Assembly: GCF_034263275.1 (NCBI RefSeq)
Contig: NZ_CP139559.1
Location: 4,650,001 to 4,714,000 of the forward strand
DNA: 64,000 nt
Source: Mucilaginibacter sp. cycad4
Lineage (GTDB): Bacteria > Bacteroidota > Bacteroidia > Sphingobacteriales > Sphingobacteriaceae
Reading direction: 5' to 3'
Of this stretch, positions 62,101-64,000 are shown piece after piece. Made by a program: the position numbers and the translations under genes. The stretch's first letter is position 1, and every line of letters starts with the position of its first letter. The notes beneath the pieces are model-generated. The model was given only the letters and a program-made list of their open reading frames with translations. It ran no database searches and was not told the DNA's origin.

Positions 62101-63330
62101 CTAAGCTGTGACAACATCCATACGACGAGGACGAGAAGCCGGTTTTTTCTTCTTTTTACGGATGCGGTTAAACCACATCATAACACCCGTTACCGGGAAA
62201 ATAAGCGAAACTAAAGTGATGATAAAAGCTAAGACCTGCGTGGGCCAGCCATAAATGGAGCCTGTATGAATAGGTTTAATAACGCCTCGGATACGCTGCC
62301 CAAGGCTTTTATCAGCATACAAAACTGAGCCGGCAACCTTGCCGCTGTACTGATCTACATAATAAATATCAGTGGCCAGTTCAACTGAACCTTTTTTAAG
62401 CACGTTGAAAGTATAAACCGCCGCCGTGTCCCGCGGATAACGGATAGTGTAATTTTCGACATCGGTTATTTTATCACCCAACGCGCTAACAGCCGTTTCG
62501 GGTGATATAGCGGTACCCGCTGGTTGATAAACCGAAAGCGGGGCTTTGATATCTTCTTTGCCAACAACTTTTGAGTTGGTAAGGAAAAACAAGGTATTAT
62601 TTGCCCACTTAAAAGTCATAACCAGGCCCGAAGCACAAATAATGATCAAAAATATAGAAGTATAAAAGCCGGTAACGATATGCAGGTCGTGCGTGAGACG
62701 TTTACCGCTGCCATCCCATTTTATTTTAAGCCGCTGCTTCATAATTGCCTTGGTTTTAGGCCACCAAAGTATCACACCTGTAATCAGTATCCCCAGGAAA
62801 AACAGCGTTGAAATACTGATTACCCAATCGCCTACACTATTTTTCCCGCCTAACAGATAACGATGAAACATTTCTACCGAATAAAGGAATGTTTGCCTGC
62901 GGTTAAACTGATCAACTATTTGACCGGTATATGGGTTTACAAAAGCTGTAAGGTTTGAGCGTTCGGTATCTTTTGCTTTGGCATCTTTTTTTCCATGAGC
63001 TCCGGCATGCTTTTCTGCTTTTGAGGCGCCAACCGGTTTCTTATCTCTCATTTCGGGTACAATAAGCCCCACTTCAACCGAACGTTCCGGATCATCATAA
63101 ACCATAACCGTCGCCAGCTTTGATTTAGGGATCTGTTTTAACACACCTGCCGTTAAAGTAGCCAGCGGCAACCTTTTATTCTGCGGTTTTACAAAATACC
63201 GCTGCGGATGCAACGACTGTTGAATTTCTTTTTCAAAAACCAGCATTGTGCCCGTTAAACACGAACAGAAAATAATCACCCCGGCTGCCAGGCTCAAATA
63301 AAGGTGTATGGTGCGGAAAAATACTTTCAT
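62101..63330 (-). CDS. PepSY-associated membrane protein (siderophore/iron-reductase type)
   Basis: A 409-residue inner-membrane protein of the PepSY_TM family, with four helices (LYLSLAAGVIIFCSCLTGTM near 11-30, then near 170, 218 and 375), two periplasmic PepSY-like domains and a His/Lys-rich insert (KHAGAHGKKDAKAK). Family members accompany ferric-siderophore receptors and are thought to help reduce or release iron. Here the gene follows a TonB-dependent receptor, from which it is separated by a strong terminator, so it probably has its own promoter. The C-terminus is basic (RIRKKKKKPASRPRR). Confidence 0.85.
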   Translation of the reverse strand: MKVFFRTIHLYLSLAAGVIIFCSCLTGTMLVFEKEIQQSLHPQRYFVKPQNKRLPLATLTAGVLKQIPKSKLATVMVYDDPERSVEVGLIVPEMRDKKPVGASKAEKHAGAHGKKDAKAKDTERSNLTAFVNPYTGQIVDQFNRRQTFLYSVEMFHRYLLGGKNSVGDWVISISTLFFLGILITGVILWWPKTKAIMKQRLKIKWDGSGKRLTHDLHIVTGFYTSIFLIIICASGLVMTFKWANNTLFFLTNSKVVGKEDIKAPLSVYQPAGTAISPETAVSALGDKITDVENYTIRYPRDTAAVYTFNVLKKGSVELATDIYYVDQYSGKVAGSVLYADKSLGQRIRGVIKPIHTGSIYGWPTQVLAFIITLVSLIFPVTGVMMWFNRIRKKKKKPASRPRRMDVVTA

Positions 63331-63345
63331 CGGTTGTTATAAGCA

Positions 63346-63375
63346 TAAAAACCGGGCATGTAAACATGCCCGGTT
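63346..63375 (-). terminator. Rho-independent terminator after the TonB-dependent receptor gene
   Basis: AACCGGGCATG (63365-63375, minus) and CATGCCCGGTT (63350-63360, minus) form a perfect 11-bp stem with a 4-nt loop, followed by TTTT on the minus strand. Confidence 0.92.
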
Positions 63376-63387
63376 AGTTTTAATTAT

Positions 63388-64000
63388 TTAAAATTTATAA
63401 CTCAACGTAGTTAAGAACTGCCTTGGCGGTATGGGGTTGATGCTATAGTTTTCGTGCACATTGTAATTAAGCACATTGCCAATATTAGAGATCTTACCAA
63501 TGATAGAAATCTTTTTATAAGTATAACCTACCGAAGCATCAACCGTTGTAAAGCCCGGCACATTAACTAACCTTGATATAGTTTGTGTTTGACCTACAGT
63601 ATTGGCATTGCCCGCAACACGATCGCCCAGGTAATAAACGGATGCACCTACTTTAAACCCTTTTAAATTGCCGTTGTAAAAAGTATAAAATACGCTGGTG
63701 TTAGCCGTATGCTTTGGTGTGTTCAATAATGGCTGCCCTGCTATATTACTGCCAACTGCAGTTCCTGTTTTAGTGTATTTGGCATTGGTGTAGCTATAGC
63801 CTGCCAATACATCCAGACCTTTTCCTGGATGACCTGCGATATCAAGCTCCACACCATCACTCCTTGTTTCACCGCTTAGCACTTTGATATTAGTATTGAT
63901 ATTTGGCGTAACACCATCGGCCTGGAATGGTGCAGTTTGGGCCAGATTATTATTTTTAATGCGGTAGGCAGTTACGTTTACCGACAGGTTGCCGTTCAGG
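63388..64000 (-). CDS. TonB-dependent (siderophore) receptor, C-terminal part
   Basis: The last 204 residues of an outer-membrane receptor whose 5' part lies beyond the window. Barrel strands are visible: GVELDIAGHPGKGLDVLAGY, SYTNAKYTKTG, LLNTPKHTANTSVFYTFY and VPGFTTVDASVGYTYKKI. It ends in a C-terminal aromatic LTTLSYKF, the outer-membrane signature. The PKHTANTSVFY block and the NxxNxxY-type end are typical of siderophore receptors, and the PepSY gene downstream supports iron uptake. The ligand is unknown. Confidence 0.87.
   Translation of the reverse strand, partial: LNGNLSVNVTAYRIKNNNLAQTAPFQADGVTPNINTNIKVLSGETRSDGVELDIAGHPGKGLDVLAGYSYTNAKYTKTGTAVGSNIAGQPLLNTPKHTANTSVFYTFYNGNLKGFKVGASVYYLGDRVAGNANTVGQTQTISRLVNVPGFTTVDASVGYTYKKISIIGKISNIGNVLNYNVHENYSINPIPPRQFLTTLSYKF

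Overview
The window looks like chromosomal DNA from a member of the Bacteroidota, most likely the Sphingobacteriaceae (Mucilaginibacter/Pedobacter type). The genus is an inference. Supporting signs are a type IX secretion type-B sorting domain, TonB-dependent receptors with carboxypeptidase-like plug extensions, DUF5686/DUF6263/DUF4846/DUF885 proteins, a tiny Hc1 histone-like gene, a DAP-type murE, and many short palindromic intergenic elements. I saw no rRNA, tRNA, CRISPR array or intact insertion sequence.

Layout. 1-7 kb: M23 peptidase and DUF4846 pair, aldo/keto reductase, MscS channel, acyl-ACP desaturase, and a heavily decayed GH5 cellulase-like pseudogene. 7.9-15 kb: an exopolysaccharide locus (histidine kinase, BcsB-like protein, GT2 synthase with an N-terminal MshEN-like domain, multi-membrane GT-C-like protein). 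15-24.5 kb: AI-2E family transporter, a paired active/inactive M16 peptidase, a lipoprotein, a type-B T9SS cargo and a DUF5686 outer-membrane protein. 24.5-38 kb: ligA, a secreted TNT-type NAD+ glycohydrolase toxin with a probable immunity gene, DUF6263, DUF885, DinB, an alpha/beta hydrolase, a TonB-dependent receptor, KTSC, DUF1634 and TauE. 38-45 kb: UbiD, dapA, Hc1, GH125 mannosidase and an alpha-oxoamine synthase. 45.5-61.6 kb (minus strand): the division and cell wall cluster mraZ-rsmH-ftsL-ftsI-murE-mraY-murD-ftsW-murG-murC-ftsQ-ftsA-ftsZ, without murF or ddl. 62-64 kb: PepSY membrane protein and the end of a TonB-dependent receptor, which suggests iron uptake.

How it works together. 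The dcw genes supply peptidoglycan precursor synthesis and the divisome. DapA and the DNPR motif of MurE both point to meso-diaminopimelate. Three decamer repeats in front of mraZ look like its autoregulatory operator, and three DnaA-box-like sites lie between ftsA and ftsZ.

The most unusual features are: (1) GGGGTGAGG-tailed palindromes that pepper the second half of the dcw cluster and run in frame through the 5' ends of murD and murG; (2) MITE-like hairpins with covarying arms in convergent gene gaps; (3) the TNT toxin/immunity candidate; (4) a GT2 polymerase that carries an MshEN-like domain where cellulose synthases usually carry PilZ; (5) the multi-lesion GH5 pseudogene.
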